DNA from: VGXO01 sp964614695 | GTDB lineage: Bacteria > Planctomycetota > Phycisphaerae > Phycisphaerales > SM1A02 | DNA length: 64,000 nucleotides | NCBI GenBank assembly: GCA_964614695.1 | Contig: CAZTMB010000002.1 | Coordinates: 14,983-78,982 of the forward strand | Reading direction: 5' to 3' | Shown: one piece after another, positions 44,844-56,400 of the stretch | Position numbering within the stretch: position 1 is the first letter of the stretch | Layout: each line of letters opens with the position of its first letter | Made by a program: the position numbers and the translations under genes | Notes under the pieces: model-generated | Database searches by the model: none | What the model saw: only the letters and a program-made list of their open reading frames with translations | What the model was told of the DNA's origin: nothing

Positions 44844-46565
44844 TCACTCCGGGATCGGCGTGATCTCGACGTCGGCGCTGTGGGCGATCTTCGTCGTCCA
44901 CGCGAGCGTCGCCTTCGAGTCGGTCGTGCCCGCGGCGCCGAGGGCGATCGTCCACTTGAGGAGGCCCTGCGGGGCGTCCTTCTCGAGATAGGCCGCGTCG
45001 GTGTCGAGCGGCCGGCTGAGGTCGGTCACCGTGACGGTGATCTTCTCGTTGCGCGAGACCGGGCGGCGATCCCACACTTCGACGATCACCGCCCGCGGAA
45101 GGCGGTTCTCGAGCTCGATGCGATTGGAGATCGTGGTCTGCCGCCCGCCGCCGAAGAGCCCGGTGGTCGAGGTGTTGCGGACGCTCGGCTGCTTCACGAC
45201 CTCGAGCCGCGGCTCGGGGCCGAGGAAGATCTCGAACTTGCCGCGGCCCTGCACCGCAGGGAGTTCGGTCTCGCCGACGTAGGCGCCGGCGACGAAGATG
45301 GATGCGTCGCCGGGAAGCAGCACCAGATCGGTCGAGTTCTCGAGCGTCGCGCGAAGCGACGGCGGCACGCCGGTGATCGGCCGGCTCACGAAGACGAGCC
45401 GCGGCTTCGCATCGATCGAGTCGATCCGCAGGCGCTGCGTCTGCGCAGCGTCGCTGGGGACCGACACCGGCCGGGGCAGTCGATAGGCGACGGCAAGGCC
45501 GCTGTCGAAGGCGATCGCGGCGTCGCCGGGATCCCCGAAGATTCCGCCGCTGCCCCCGCCGCCGCCGAACCCTGCGCTTCCGGGAGGCGCCATCGGACGC
45601 CCCGCGTCGAAGGCAAGCGAGTCGACCTTCTCGCGAGCGGCCGGCGGCGGAACGTAGACGTCGACGAAGACCGGATCGATCTCGGGCGGCGCGGTCGGCT
45701 CGGTCGGATCGGCGGTCGAGAGTTCAAGCACGACGTCGGTCCAGTCCTCTCCGGTCGCCTGCTCGACGAGGGCGTCGTACTCAAGGTCGGTGCGGTTGCC
45801 GGCGACATCGGTGCGGATGCGGTAGGCCGGGCGCCACGAGGCGCCGTCGACGCGATAGAGCAGTTCGATCGTGGCGGCGCCGCCCGTCGGCGAACTGACC
45901 GTGACATCCTGCACGAGCCGCGTGCCGATGCGGCTGCCGATCGCCCGGCGTTCCCACTCGAGGGTCGCCTTCACGCGACGCCTCTCGGCGAGGATCGCCG
46001 CGAGTTCACGCTTGCGAAGCAGAAGCCCCGCGCGGCGCTCGGCGAGGAACCGCATCTGCTCGGCGACCTGCCCGAGATCGAGCGCCTCGGTGCCCGCGGC
46101 GGCCGCGGCCTGCTGGCCGGCCCGCGCCGAGATCGCCTCGAGAAACGCCCACTCGCCGTCGAGGACCCTGGCGTCGTCCTCGAGCGCCGCGATCTCAAGG
46201 CCGATCGCCTCGATTCGGGCGTCGAGTTCGCCCGCGCGGCCGCGGGCCTCCGGATCGGCGACCGGCACTTCGCGGACGACCACCTCGATCACCTTCGCTT
46301 CGCCGTCGACGCGAGCCTGCACGCTGTCCTCGACGAGTCCGCCGGGCGCGACGTCGAGGAAGCGGACGAGGCTCGTCCCCTGCGGAAGTTCCACGTCGGC
46401 GCGACGCGTGATCGCCGCTTCGTCGCGGTAGACCGTCGCGGCGACGATGCGCGATTCCGCCAGAATCGGTTCGCCGGACGCATCGATCGAAGGCGACTGC
46501 GGCGCAGCGAAGGAGGAGGCCGTCGCGAGGATCGCGAGGCAGAGAGACGCAAGGCGATTCGTCAC
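44844..46565 (-). CDS. DUF4139 (mucoidy inhibitor A-like) exported protein
   Basis: A 573-residue secreted protein. Signal peptide (1-20, ending SFAAPQ); N-terminal DUF4140 domain (AATVYRDEAAITRRADVELP, VVREVPVADPEARG); a coiled-coil hairpin (about 90-200, EIAALEDDARVLDGEWAFLE, LLLRKRELAAILAERRRVKA); then DUF4139 (VSSPTGGAATIELLYRVDGA, SWRPAYRIRTD, YDALVEQATGEDWTDVVLEL, DASIFVAGAYVGETELPAVQ, LEKDAPQGLLKWTIALG). A Gly-rich loop near 345-362 resembles low-complexity inserts seen in this family. GAGGAG seven bases before the GTG at 46565 supports the start. Function is unknown; related proteins are thought to act at the envelope. Confidence 0.85.
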   Translation of the reverse strand: MTNRLASLCLAILATASSFAAPQSPSIDASGEPILAESRIVAATVYRDEAAITRRADVELPQGTSLVRFLDVAPGGLVEDSVQARVDGEAKVIEVVVREVPVADPEARGRAGELDARIEAIGLEIAALEDDARVLDGEWAFLEAISARAGQQAAAAAGTEALDLGQVAEQMRFLAERRAGLLLRKRELAAILAERRRVKATLEWERRAIGSRIGTRLVQDVTVSSPTGGAATIELLYRVDGASWRPAYRIRTDVAGNRTDLEYDALVEQATGEDWTDVVLELSTADPTEPTAPPEIDPVFVDVYVPPPAAREKVDSLAFDAGRPMAPPGSAGFGGGGGSGGIFGDPGDAAIAFDSGLAVAYRLPRPVSVPSDAAQTQRLRIDSIDAKPRLVFVSRPITGVPPSLRATLENSTDLVLLPGDASIFVAGAYVGETELPAVQGRGKFEIFLGPEPRLEVVKQPSVRNTSTTGLFGGGRQTTISNRIELENRLPRAVIVEVWDRRPVSRNEKITVTVTDLSRPLDTDAAYLEKDAPQGLLKWTIALGAAGTTDSKATLAWTTKIAHSADVEITPIPE

Positions 46566-46617
46566 GATCGGGCTCCTCTCCGCCGCGTGGCGGCGGAATC
46601 GGGTTCTCACGCGAGGA

Positions 46618-49572
<2,955 letters not shown>

Positions 49573-49661
49573 GCGCGTGAGGTACCGGGCGAGTCGGCGG
49601 CAGGGAAGTGAACGGTCCGGCGGCACGTGCCACCGGACCGGTGGGAGAACGAACGAGTGGG

Positions 49662-49694
49662 GGAACCGGTTCCGACCCGGTCCCCCGATATCCT
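49662..49694 (+). promoter_or_regulatory. perfect 12-bp palindrome and -10 box upstream of ribF
   Basis: GGAACCGGTTCC (49662-49673) is a perfect palindrome 15 bases upstream of TATCCT (49689-49694), i.e. over the -35 region. A second inverted repeat, CCACCG GAC CGGTGG, lies at 49630-49644. Could be repressor sites for ribF or for the divergent glutamate dehydrogenase gene. Confidence 0.45.
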
Positions 49695-49723
49695 GACCGA
49701 TTCGCGTCCGACACGGAACCGGC

Positions 49724-50662
49724 ATGCACGCCATTTGCATCGGCAACTTCGAGGGAGTCCATCGAGGACATGCGGCGCTCCTCGCCGCGGCCCGGCGACG
49801 AGTCGGCGCCGCAGGGCGGGTCACCGCGGTGGCGTTCGAGCCGCTGCCGGTCGAGATCCTGCGTCCGGGAACCATGGCCGGACGGCTTACGGCCCCGCAG
49901 GAGAAGGTCGAGAGGCTGCGGGCCGCGGGCGCCGACGAGGTCGTGCTGCTCGAGACCTCGCCGACCCTGCTCGGGCTCGACCCCGAGTCGTTCATCGCCG
50001 AGATCCACGATCGCCTCGCACCGAACGTCATCGTCGAAGGCCCCGACTTCCGGTTCGGGAAGGGGCGTGCGGGCGACGTGCGGCAACTCGCGGAGATCGG
50101 GACGCGACGCGGCTTCGAGGTCGAGGTGGTTCCCGAGCTGCTGGTGCCGCTGCCCTCGGGCTCGATGGTGCCTGCACGCAGTTCCCATGTGCGCTGGCTG
50201 CTCGGAAAGGGCCGTGTGCTCGAGGCGGCCTGCATCCTCGGTCGGCCCTACACGCTCTCCGGCACGGTCGTTCCGGGCGACCGGCAGGGGCGGCTTCTCG
50301 GATGCCCGACCGCGAACCTCGACCACGGGCGTCAGCTGCTGCCCGCCGACGGGGTGTATGCGGGTTTCGCGGAGCTGCCCGAGGGCGACCGGGTGCCGGC
50401 GGCGATCAGCGTGGGCTGCAAGCCGACGTTCGAGCCGACACCGCCGCGATGCGAGGTGCACGTGATCGGACGAGAACTTCCGATGGACTTCTACGGCTGG
50501 CCGATCCGCGTCTCGTTCGAGCGCTGGGTGCGCGGGCAGCTGGTCTTCGGCGGCGTCGAGCCGCTCATCGCGCAGATGCGGCGCGATGTCGTGTGGATCG
50601 AACGCCTCCTGCGGATTGCGGCGGCGCGAGGGGAAGAGTCCGATCGTCCGGAGGCGGCATGA
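49724..50662 (+). CDS. ribF: bifunctional riboflavin kinase/FMN adenylyltransferase
   Basis: Makes FMN and then FAD from riboflavin. 312 residues. The adenylyltransferase half begins ICIGNFEGVHRGHAALLAAA (HxGH-type nucleotide motif), with LTAPQEKVERLRAAGADEVV and VEGPDFRFGKGRAGDVRQL. VPARSSHVRWLLGKGRVLEA starts the link to the kinase half: YTLSGTVVPGDRQGRLLGCP, TANL, LLPADGVYAGFAEL, GCKPTFEP and EVHVIGRELPMDFYGWPIRV. Both halves look complete. The stop overlaps nrnA as ATGA, an arrangement common in bacteria. Confidence 0.94.
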   Translation: MHAICIGNFEGVHRGHAALLAAARRRVGAAGRVTAVAFEPLPVEILRPGTMAGRLTAPQEKVERLRAAGADEVVLLETSPTLLGLDPESFIAEIHDRLAPNVIVEGPDFRFGKGRAGDVRQLAEIGTRRGFEVEVVPELLVPLPSGSMVPARSSHVRWLLGKGRVLEAACILGRPYTLSGTVVPGDRQGRLLGCPTANLDHGRQLLPADGVYAGFAELPEGDRVPAAISVGCKPTFEPTPPRCEVHVIGRELPMDFYGWPIRVSFERWVRGQLVFGGVEPLIAQMRRDVVWIERLLRIAAARGEESDRPEAA

Positions 50663-51747
50663 GCGAGTACCGATCGAACGTGGATCTCGCCGGGCTGGCG
50701 GCTCGGCTTCGCGGCGCCACGCGGGCGCTGGCTCTCTCGCATGCGAAGCCCGACGGCGACGCGATCGGATCGTGCCTCGCCGTGCGGCGACTGCTTGCGG
50801 CGCACGGAGCCGAGACCGAGATCGCGCTGGTCGGGCCGATCGAGCCGGCGTTGGGCTCGCTGCTTCGCGGTCAATCGGCGGTTCGAGAGATCGATCCCAA
50901 GGCGCCGCCGTCCGCGGAGGAACTCTCCGCGTGGCTCGACGGCTTCGACATGATCCTCATCGTCGACACCGGCACCTACGGCCAGCTCGAACCGCTCGCC
51001 GACGCCTTGCGGCCACGTCGCGAACAGGTCGTCGGCATCGATCACCACGCGCGAGGCGACGAGGCGGTCGCCGCGACGCGGTGGGTCGATTCGTCCTGCG
51101 CCTCGACCACGGAGATCCTCGCCCAGCTCGCCGAGGCGATGGCGGTGCCGCTCGCGCCCGCGGGTCGCGGGAGTCTTGGGGAGGCGATCTTCGTGGGGCT
51201 CGCCACCGACACCGGCTGGTTCCGGTTTCCCTCGGCGGGCCCGCGGCAGTTCGCGCTCGCGTCAAGACTGCTCGAAGCCGGCGTCGAGAAGGACCGGATC
51301 TACGTCGAACTCGAGCAGCAGGGACGCCGCGAGCGCCTTGCGGCGCTCGGACGAGCGTTGCGCTCGCTCGAGGTGGTGCCCTTCGGCGGCGATGCGCGAT
51401 GCGGTTTCGCGGTGATGACGCTCTCGCAGGCGGACTTCGCCGAGACCGGCGCGAACGCGACCGATGTCGGCGGACTCGTGAACGAACCGCTTGCGATTGC
51501 GGGCGTGGTCGCGTCGGTGCTGCTCTCCGAGCCCGAGTCCGGCCTCGTGCGGATGAGCTTCCGCTCGGCGGGTGCCGCGGCGCTGCCGCCCGGGCTCGCC
51601 GCGACCGCGGGCGCGGCGGTCGACGTCAACGAACTCGCGTCGCGCTTCGGCGGTGGCGGCCACGTGGCGGCGGCGGGCGCACGAGAACGCGGATCGCTCG
51701 AGGCGATCCGCGCGAAGGTGCTTGACGAGTTGGCGAAGGGGCGCTGA
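50659..51747 (+). CDS. nrnA: DHH-family phosphoesterase (NrnA-type nanoRNase/pAp phosphatase)
   Basis: Degrades very short RNA oligonucleotides and, in many members, 3'-phosphoadenosine 5'-phosphate. 362 residues. DHH-domain motifs: ALSHAKPDGDAIGSCLAVRR (motif I), ILIVDTGTYGQLEPL, VGIDHHARGDEAVA (DHH motif; here D-H-H), STTEILAQL, LGEAIFVGLATDTGWFRFPS. The C-terminal DHHA1 domain ends FGGGGHVAAAGARERG. All metal-binding residues are present. It begins four bases inside the ribF stop and converges on the HMA-domain gene with one base between stops. Confidence 0.9.
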   Translation: MSEYRSNVDLAGLAARLRGATRALALSHAKPDGDAIGSCLAVRRLLAAHGAETEIALVGPIEPALGSLLRGQSAVREIDPKAPPSAEELSAWLDGFDMILIVDTGTYGQLEPLADALRPRREQVVGIDHHARGDEAVAATRWVDSSCASTTEILAQLAEAMAVPLAPAGRGSLGEAIFVGLATDTGWFRFPSAGPRQFALASRLLEAGVEKDRIYVELEQQGRRERLAALGRALRSLEVVPFGGDARCGFAVMTLSQADFAETGANATDVGGLVNEPLAIAGVVASVLLSEPESGLVRMSFRSAGAAALPPGLAATAGAAVDVNELASRFGGGGHVAAAGARERGSLEAIRAKVLDELAKGR

Positions 51748-51748
51748 G

Positions 51749-52144
51749 TCAGCTCGCCGCGGGCGCCGGGGCCTCCGCGGCCTCGGTGGCGGGAACGTCC
51801 TCGCCCGTGCCCGCAGGGGCGAATTCGTAGCCGAGCTCGGCGATCGTCGACTCGACCGACGGGGTGACCGTCGCATCGACCATGGTCACGGTCGCGGTGC
51901 CGCCTTCGTAGGTGACTTCGCAGGCGAGCACGCCGGTGAGGCCGGCAAGCTTCTCCTGGATGCCCGCGGCGCAACCGCCGCAGTGCATGCCGTCGACCCG
52001 GTAGGCGACGGTGGTGGCGTTGGCGAGTTGCTCGGCGGTGGGGGCGGGCTTCACCGCGACCGGAGCCTTCGGCTCGGGGCGATCACAGGCCGCGAGCGCG
52101 GCGACGAGCAGCGAGGAGAGGGCGACAAGTCGGATCGAGGACAT
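51749..52144 (-). CDS. lipoprotein-anchored heavy-metal-associated (HMA) domain protein
   Basis: A 131-residue protein: signal peptide with lipobox LAAC (Cys20), a 25-residue Pro/Ala linker, then a complete HMA domain with the metal-binding motif GMHCGGC (52-58) and GIQEKLAGLTGVLACEVTYE, and an Ala/Glu/Pro-rich tail. HMA domains usually bind Cu(I) or Hg(II). Free MerP/CopZ-like proteins are common, but a membrane-tethered one suggests copper capture or delivery at the periplasmic face. GGAG six bases before the ATG supports the start. No P-type ATPase or CopA gene is adjacent. Confidence 0.8.
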   Translation of the reverse strand: MSSIRLVALSSLLVAALAACDRPEPKAPVAVKPAPTAEQLANATTVAYRVDGMHCGGCAAGIQEKLAGLTGVLACEVTYEGGTATVTMVDATVTPSVESTIAELGYEFAPAGTGEDVPATEAAEAPAPAAS

Positions 52145-52193
52145 GGGCGACTCCATGGAGTGGCGTGGGGATCGAGGGCTAATCGAACGCGGG

Positions 52194-52199
52194 ATCCTA
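52194..52199 (-). promoter_or_regulatory. -10 box upstream of the HMA lipoprotein gene
   Basis: TAGGAT on the minus strand, followed by CCCGCG, but 49 bases before the ATG. A leader with a Shine-Dalgarno site is implied. Confidence 0.4.
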
Positions 52200-52227
52200 C
52201 GCCTTGGTCGCCCAAGCGGATCGCGCC

Positions 52228-53550
52228 TTAGCCGCGAAGCAGTTCCGCCTTGCGGAAGCGGCCCTGAAGCACCGATTCGGAAGGGGCCTGCAGCCAGTCC
52301 TCGAGCAATCCGGCGTAGACGCTGCGGAAGTCCACGCCGAACTTGAGGTCGCCGCGGTCGAGATCCTCGAGCGAAGGGTGATTGCCGAGCACGCCCGCCC
52401 GCACCGCCGGGCCGATCAGAAAGACCGGGGCCGCCGCACCGTGGTCGGTGCCGCCCGAAGCGTTCTGCGCGACGCGACGCCCGAACTCGCTGAAGACCAT
52501 GGTGACCACCCGACCGTCGTTGCCCTGCCGCACGAGGTCCGACTGGAACGCCCGCAGCGCCGTCGCGACCTGCCGCAGCAGGTTGCCGTGGGAACGCTGC
52601 TGGCCGGCGTGGGTGTCGAAGCCGCCGAGGGTGACGTAGTAGACGCGGGTCCGCAGTCCGGCGCGGATCATCGCGCCGACCACCTGCAGCTGCCGCGCCA
52701 GATTGCCCTGCGGATATCGCACGAGGGGGTCCGCCGCGACCGCCGCGCGAATGCGATCGGAGGAGACCTGCGCGTCGAGGGCGGTGCGGGTGAGGAACGC
52801 CAGCTGCGATCGCTCGTCGACGCCATCGAGATCGCCTTGCCGGCTGATCTCCCGGTACTTCGCCGCGAGCAGCGGATGCAGGTCCTCGCCGCTCCAGCGG
52901 AAGAGCTCCTCGCTCTCGAAGGTGATGGGCTTCGTCGCGTCGCCCACCATCGCGAGCGGCGCTTCGCGTCCGATCGCGACGCCGGCCTCGGGCTCGGGTC
53001 GTCCTGCGCAGGTGTTGTCGAAGTAGCGACCGAGCCATCCGCCGCGGCCCGGGCCGTCCGGCGAGGCCGAGTGCCAGATGTCCATCGAGGCGAAGTGGCT
53101 CCGGTTCGGATTGGGATAGCCCACGCCCTGCACGATCGAGACGCGGCCCTCGTCGTAGAGCTCCTTGAGCGGCGCGAGCTCGGGATTCAGGCCAAGGTCG
53201 TCTCGCCCGTCGAGAGCCAGAGCGCCCCCCGGGGCGCCGGGCTTCGGGATCGCGAGCGTCGGACGCATGCGGTAGTAGGCGTCCGCGCCGTAGGGCACGA
53301 CCGTGTTGAGCCCGTCGTTGCCGCCGCCGAGCTGGACGACGACGAGCACGCGGCCTTCGTCGATGCCCGGTCGTTCCGAGACGAGCGAGCCGACCGGCAG
53401 CATCGCCGCGCGGGCCGAGCCCTGCACGAACCACGGCACCGTCGCCGAGAGCGAGGCGAGCGCCACGCCTTGCCGCACGAAGAGGCGCCGCGAGTAGGGC
53501 AGCGGCTCGCGGGAGAGATCCGGGGTGCTGTCGTGGTCGTGAAGGGCCAA
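52228..53550 (-). CDS. DUF1501 family protein with Tat signal
   Basis: A 440-residue exported protein. The Tat signal is SRRLFVRQGVALASLSAT (twin Arg) followed by the usual hydrophobic stretch. Core motifs of DUF1501 (a sulfatase-like/alkaline-phosphatase fold): VLVVVQLGGGNDGLNTVVPY, NPELAPLKELYDEGRVSIVQ, GVGYPNPNRSHFASMDIWHS, YVTLGGFDTHAGQQRSHGNL, VTMVFSEFGRRVAQNASGGT with DHG. The Asp/His residues are those of metal hydrolases, but no DUF1501 protein has a settled function. It lies 25 bases after the DUF1800 gene, the usual planctomycete pair. Confidence 0.9.
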   Translation of the reverse strand: MALHDHDSTPDLSREPLPYSRRLFVRQGVALASLSATVPWFVQGSARAAMLPVGSLVSERPGIDEGRVLVVVQLGGGNDGLNTVVPYGADAYYRMRPTLAIPKPGAPGGALALDGRDDLGLNPELAPLKELYDEGRVSIVQGVGYPNPNRSHFASMDIWHSASPDGPGRGGWLGRYFDNTCAGRPEPEAGVAIGREAPLAMVGDATKPITFESEELFRWSGEDLHPLLAAKYREISRQGDLDGVDERSQLAFLTRTALDAQVSSDRIRAAVAADPLVRYPQGNLARQLQVVGAMIRAGLRTRVYYVTLGGFDTHAGQQRSHGNLLRQVATALRAFQSDLVRQGNDGRVVTMVFSEFGRRVAQNASGGTDHGAAAPVFLIGPAVRAGVLGNHPSLEDLDRGDLKFGVDFRSVYAGLLEDWLQAPSESVLQGRFRKAELLRG

Positions 53551-53575
53551 GGGTGGGACTCCGTGACGATGCCGA

Positions 53576-55084
53576 TCAGGCGAGTTGATACTCGGGCATG
53601 GCGGTGACGAGGCAGAGCAGGGCGAGGGTGCGATCGCCGTCGAGGCGTCCGCCGGTCTCCTCGACGAGCCGGCGGATCGCAGCGAGGCGATCCGGGTGCG
53701 GCGACGCGCCGAGGCAGAAGCGAAGCAGCCGTTCGGCGGTCGCCTGCGCGGAGTCGGCGCCGCCGTCGTCGAGACCCGAGAGTGCCTCGACGAGCGGCCC
53801 CGCGTCGTAGGGCGTCGAGTCGGCAGCCGCGCCGAGGCCGGCGGGGCTTCGGCCGGTGACGAGATAGACGAGCAGGTTCTGCCGGACGAAGAGCGTGCTG
53901 GTGTTGATCCAGGTCCGCCCGCCCGGCCAACCTTTCACCGACGGCGGCTGGAAGAGCGACTGCCCCATCAGATCGCTCGCCGAGAGCAGCACGCCCAGCG
54001 GCCGGACCGGAAGTTGCAGTGATCGGATCGAGGTCACCACCAGATCGATCGGCCCCTTCACCATGGTGCCCTGCTGCCGCGGGTCGTAGAAGTGGCGGCT
54101 CATGAAGAGCCGTCGCAGCATCGGCTTCAGTTCGAAGTCGTGGCGGCGCAGGAGATCGGCCATCGCGAGGATCGCGGCCTGATCCTCCTTCGAGGGATCG
54201 CCCGGAAGATCGCTCACGAAGTGCCGGTGCAGCTTGAGGGCGATGAACTCGCGGCACGCTCGCTGCGCGAGCAGCAGCCCGACGAGCGACTCGCCGTCGA
54301 AGGGGCCCGATCGGCCCAGGATCGTCTTGGATCCGTCGTCGTGCGCGACTCGTCGGAACTGGAACGCGTCGTCGTCGATGCCGTAGCCGGTGAGCGCTCG
54401 CGCGGCTTCCTTGATGTCGCGTTCGGTGTAGCCGTTGCCCTCGCCCAGGGTGAAGAGTTCCATCAGCTCGCGGGCGAGGTTCTCGTTGGGCGAGCGTCGG
54501 ATGTTGCGATCGTTGTTGAGGTACTTGAGCATCGCCGGATCGCGGACGATGCCCCGCACGAGCGTCGCGAAGCTGCCGGCGGCGTTGGTGCGGAAGAACT
54601 GGTTCTGCTGGAAGAGCATCCAGCTGTCCTCGATCTCCCGGTATCCGGTCGCGAAGTGCCCGTGCCAGAAGAGGGTCAGCCGCTCCTGCAGCGGGCGGCC
54701 GGTCTCGATCATGCGGGCGAGCCACCACTTGCGAAGCGCGTCGAGCTGCTGCCGGTCCTCTCGCTGTCGCTGCTGGCGCTCCTGCTGCAGCTGGTCGAGA
54801 AAGACCTGGTCGTTCTCGCGCCGCGCGCGTTGCGCCGCCTGCTGCTCCGCCGGCGTCGGCGATCGCATGATCTCCTTGTCGAAGAGGTTCGCCTCGACGG
54901 GCTTCGCCGGGATCTCGTCCCACTCCAGGAGGTAGTCGACGGCGGCTTCGAGACCGAGCCCCGCGATCGCCCGCACCTGCTCCGGCGTTCCGCCGAAGCC
55001 CGCCCGGAAGAGCAGATGCCTCGCTTCCCAGAACCCGAACTCACGCGCGGGCAGCGGTCGAAGCGGATCGTCGAGTCGGCTCAT
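53576..55084 (-). CDS. DUF1800 family protein
   Basis: A 502-residue helical protein, normally encoded beside DUF1501. Motifs: ARHLLFRAGFGGTPEQVRAI near the N-terminus, WWLARMIETGRPLQERLTLF, WHGHFATGYREIEDSWMLFQ, NQFFRTNAAGSFATLVRGIV, SPNENLARELMELFTLGEGN and GYTERDIKEAARALTGYGID. The latter half includes SLFQPPSVKGWPGGRTWINT and CLVTAMPEYQLA at the end. It has no obvious signal peptide, so its route to the outside is unclear. The ATG at 55084 is chosen over 55186 because GAGGAA lies seven bases before it. Function is unknown; the pair may build or modify envelope material. Confidence 0.9.
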   Translation of the reverse strand: MSRLDDPLRPLPAREFGFWEARHLLFRAGFGGTPEQVRAIAGLGLEAAVDYLLEWDEIPAKPVEANLFDKEIMRSPTPAEQQAAQRARRENDQVFLDQLQQERQQRQREDRQQLDALRKWWLARMIETGRPLQERLTLFWHGHFATGYREIEDSWMLFQQNQFFRTNAAGSFATLVRGIVRDPAMLKYLNNDRNIRRSPNENLARELMELFTLGEGNGYTERDIKEAARALTGYGIDDDAFQFRRVAHDDGSKTILGRSGPFDGESLVGLLLAQRACREFIALKLHRHFVSDLPGDPSKEDQAAILAMADLLRRHDFELKPMLRRLFMSRHFYDPRQQGTMVKGPIDLVVTSIRSLQLPVRPLGVLLSASDLMGQSLFQPPSVKGWPGGRTWINTSTLFVRQNLLVYLVTGRSPAGLGAAADSTPYDAGPLVEALSGLDDGGADSAQATAERLLRFCLGASPHPDRLAAIRRLVEETGGRLDGDRTLALLCLVTAMPEYQLA

Positions 55085-55202
55085 CGCTCGGTTCCTCGAT
55101 CGGGTCGTCGGGGCGTCCGAATCATGCGTTCCGGACGGTCGCAGTCGAGCCGCAACCGGCGGGTTCATCGGAGAAGCCGCCGCCAACGGGATCGCGAAGG
55201 GA

Positions 55203-56369
55203 CTATTTCGCGTTGGCGAACTGCGGGTGACGCCGCAACCACCAGGTCGCGGCCAGCAGCAGCGGTGCCGGCACCGCCATCCAGCCCAGTTCGAGCGTCG
55301 AGATGCCGCGCTCGTAGAACGGCAGCCCGACGATCAGGACGAGCCCAAGCAGGATGAGGGTTCGCGACCGTGGCCGGCTTCGTTCACCGACCATCGCGAG
55401 CAGCACGTAGGCCGGGAAGACCAGTCCGTACCAGCCGAGCATGCGGAGATAGTTCGCTTCGCTCGCGAGGGCCGGCAGCGCGAGGATCGCGCCGGCCGCG
55501 AGCGACACGAGGCCGATCGATCGGGCCGCGGGCGAGGCGGCGTGTTGCGTCGCGAAGCGGATCTCCCGCCAGTGGGCGCCGACGGTGAAGCCGAGTTGCA
55601 CCCAGAGTTGGACGAGCACGATCGGCGTCAGATGGATCCCGAGCGGTCCGGTCGGATCGGCCAGAAACGCGACCAGCACGATGAGCGTGGCGAAGGTGAC
55701 GCCGAAGGTCGCGAAGGTCGCGCGGCGCGGCCCGCGACGAAGCGCCCGATGGAAGGTCAGGTCGAGGTAGGGGCAGAGCAGGAAGCCCAGCAGGAGCGCC
55801 GGCATCAGTCCCCAGAGTTGCGCCGCCGAGAGCTCCGGCTCGGGCATCGCGATCGGCGCGACCTCGAGCACCGTGAAGCCGAGCACTCCGGCGGACAGGA
55901 CCCACGCCGCGGCGGCGATCGCGGGGATGGTGCGGTCGCGGGCGAGCGAGACCGCGAAGCCCAGGCTCGCGACGCAGGCGAGCCCGATCCCGCACGCCGC
56001 CCAGCTCTGCCACGAGACCGGGCGTCCGCAGCCGCCGAGCCACGGGCCGAGCAGCGCCGACGCGGTCCAGCCCGCGAGCAGGAGCTGATAGGCGATCGTC
56101 ACCGCGCTGAAGAGGACCATCGCCGGACGGTGCTCGCGCTGCAGGCGCCGTGAACGCTTCAGGTCGAGCACGAAGCCGAACGCCGCGCAGCCGACGACGT
56201 TCGGGATCGCGAAGGCGAGGAAGCCCGGCCAGCCGAGCAGCCGCCGCAGCACCGTCGGGAGAAAGAGCCCGATGCACCACGCCCAGCTCGAGGCGCAGAA
56301 GACGCCCCAGCTCACGGCGTTCAAGGCGCCGCCACGCGGGGGGCGACGGGGTCCTCCGGCGGCGTTCAT
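55203..56369 (-). CDS. polytopic membrane protein of unknown function
   Basis: A 388-residue protein with about ten to twelve hydrophobic segments from residue 20 to 380, with conserved-looking features WCIGLFLPTVLRRLLGWPGF, AIPNVVGCAAFGFVLDLKRS and LLCPYLDLTFHRALRRGPRR. The alternation of segments and short charged loops resembles sodium/solute-symporter-like or other transporter-fold proteins, but no family motif is certain. It starts 31 bases after the hotdog-fold gene on the same strand, suggesting one transcript. The function cannot be assigned. Confidence 0.7.
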   Translation of the reverse strand: MNAAGGPRRPPRGGALNAVSWGVFCASSWAWCIGLFLPTVLRRLLGWPGFLAFAIPNVVGCAAFGFVLDLKRSRRLQREHRPAMVLFSAVTIAYQLLLAGWTASALLGPWLGGCGRPVSWQSWAACGIGLACVASLGFAVSLARDRTIPAIAAAAWVLSAGVLGFTVLEVAPIAMPEPELSAAQLWGLMPALLLGFLLCPYLDLTFHRALRRGPRRATFATFGVTFATLIVLVAFLADPTGPLGIHLTPIVLVQLWVQLGFTVGAHWREIRFATQHAASPAARSIGLVSLAAGAILALPALASEANYLRMLGWYGLVFPAYVLLAMVGERSRPRSRTLILLGLVLIVGLPFYERGISTLELGWMAVPAPLLLAATWWLRRHPQFANAK

Positions 56370-56400
56370 GGCTCACGAAGCCCGCGGTCGGCCACCGCGA

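Noticed and set aside
49573..49723. FMN riboswitch upstream of ribF
   Set aside because: The region between the -10 box and the ATG is about 29 bases, too short for the aptamer, and the upstream part shows only short palindromes.
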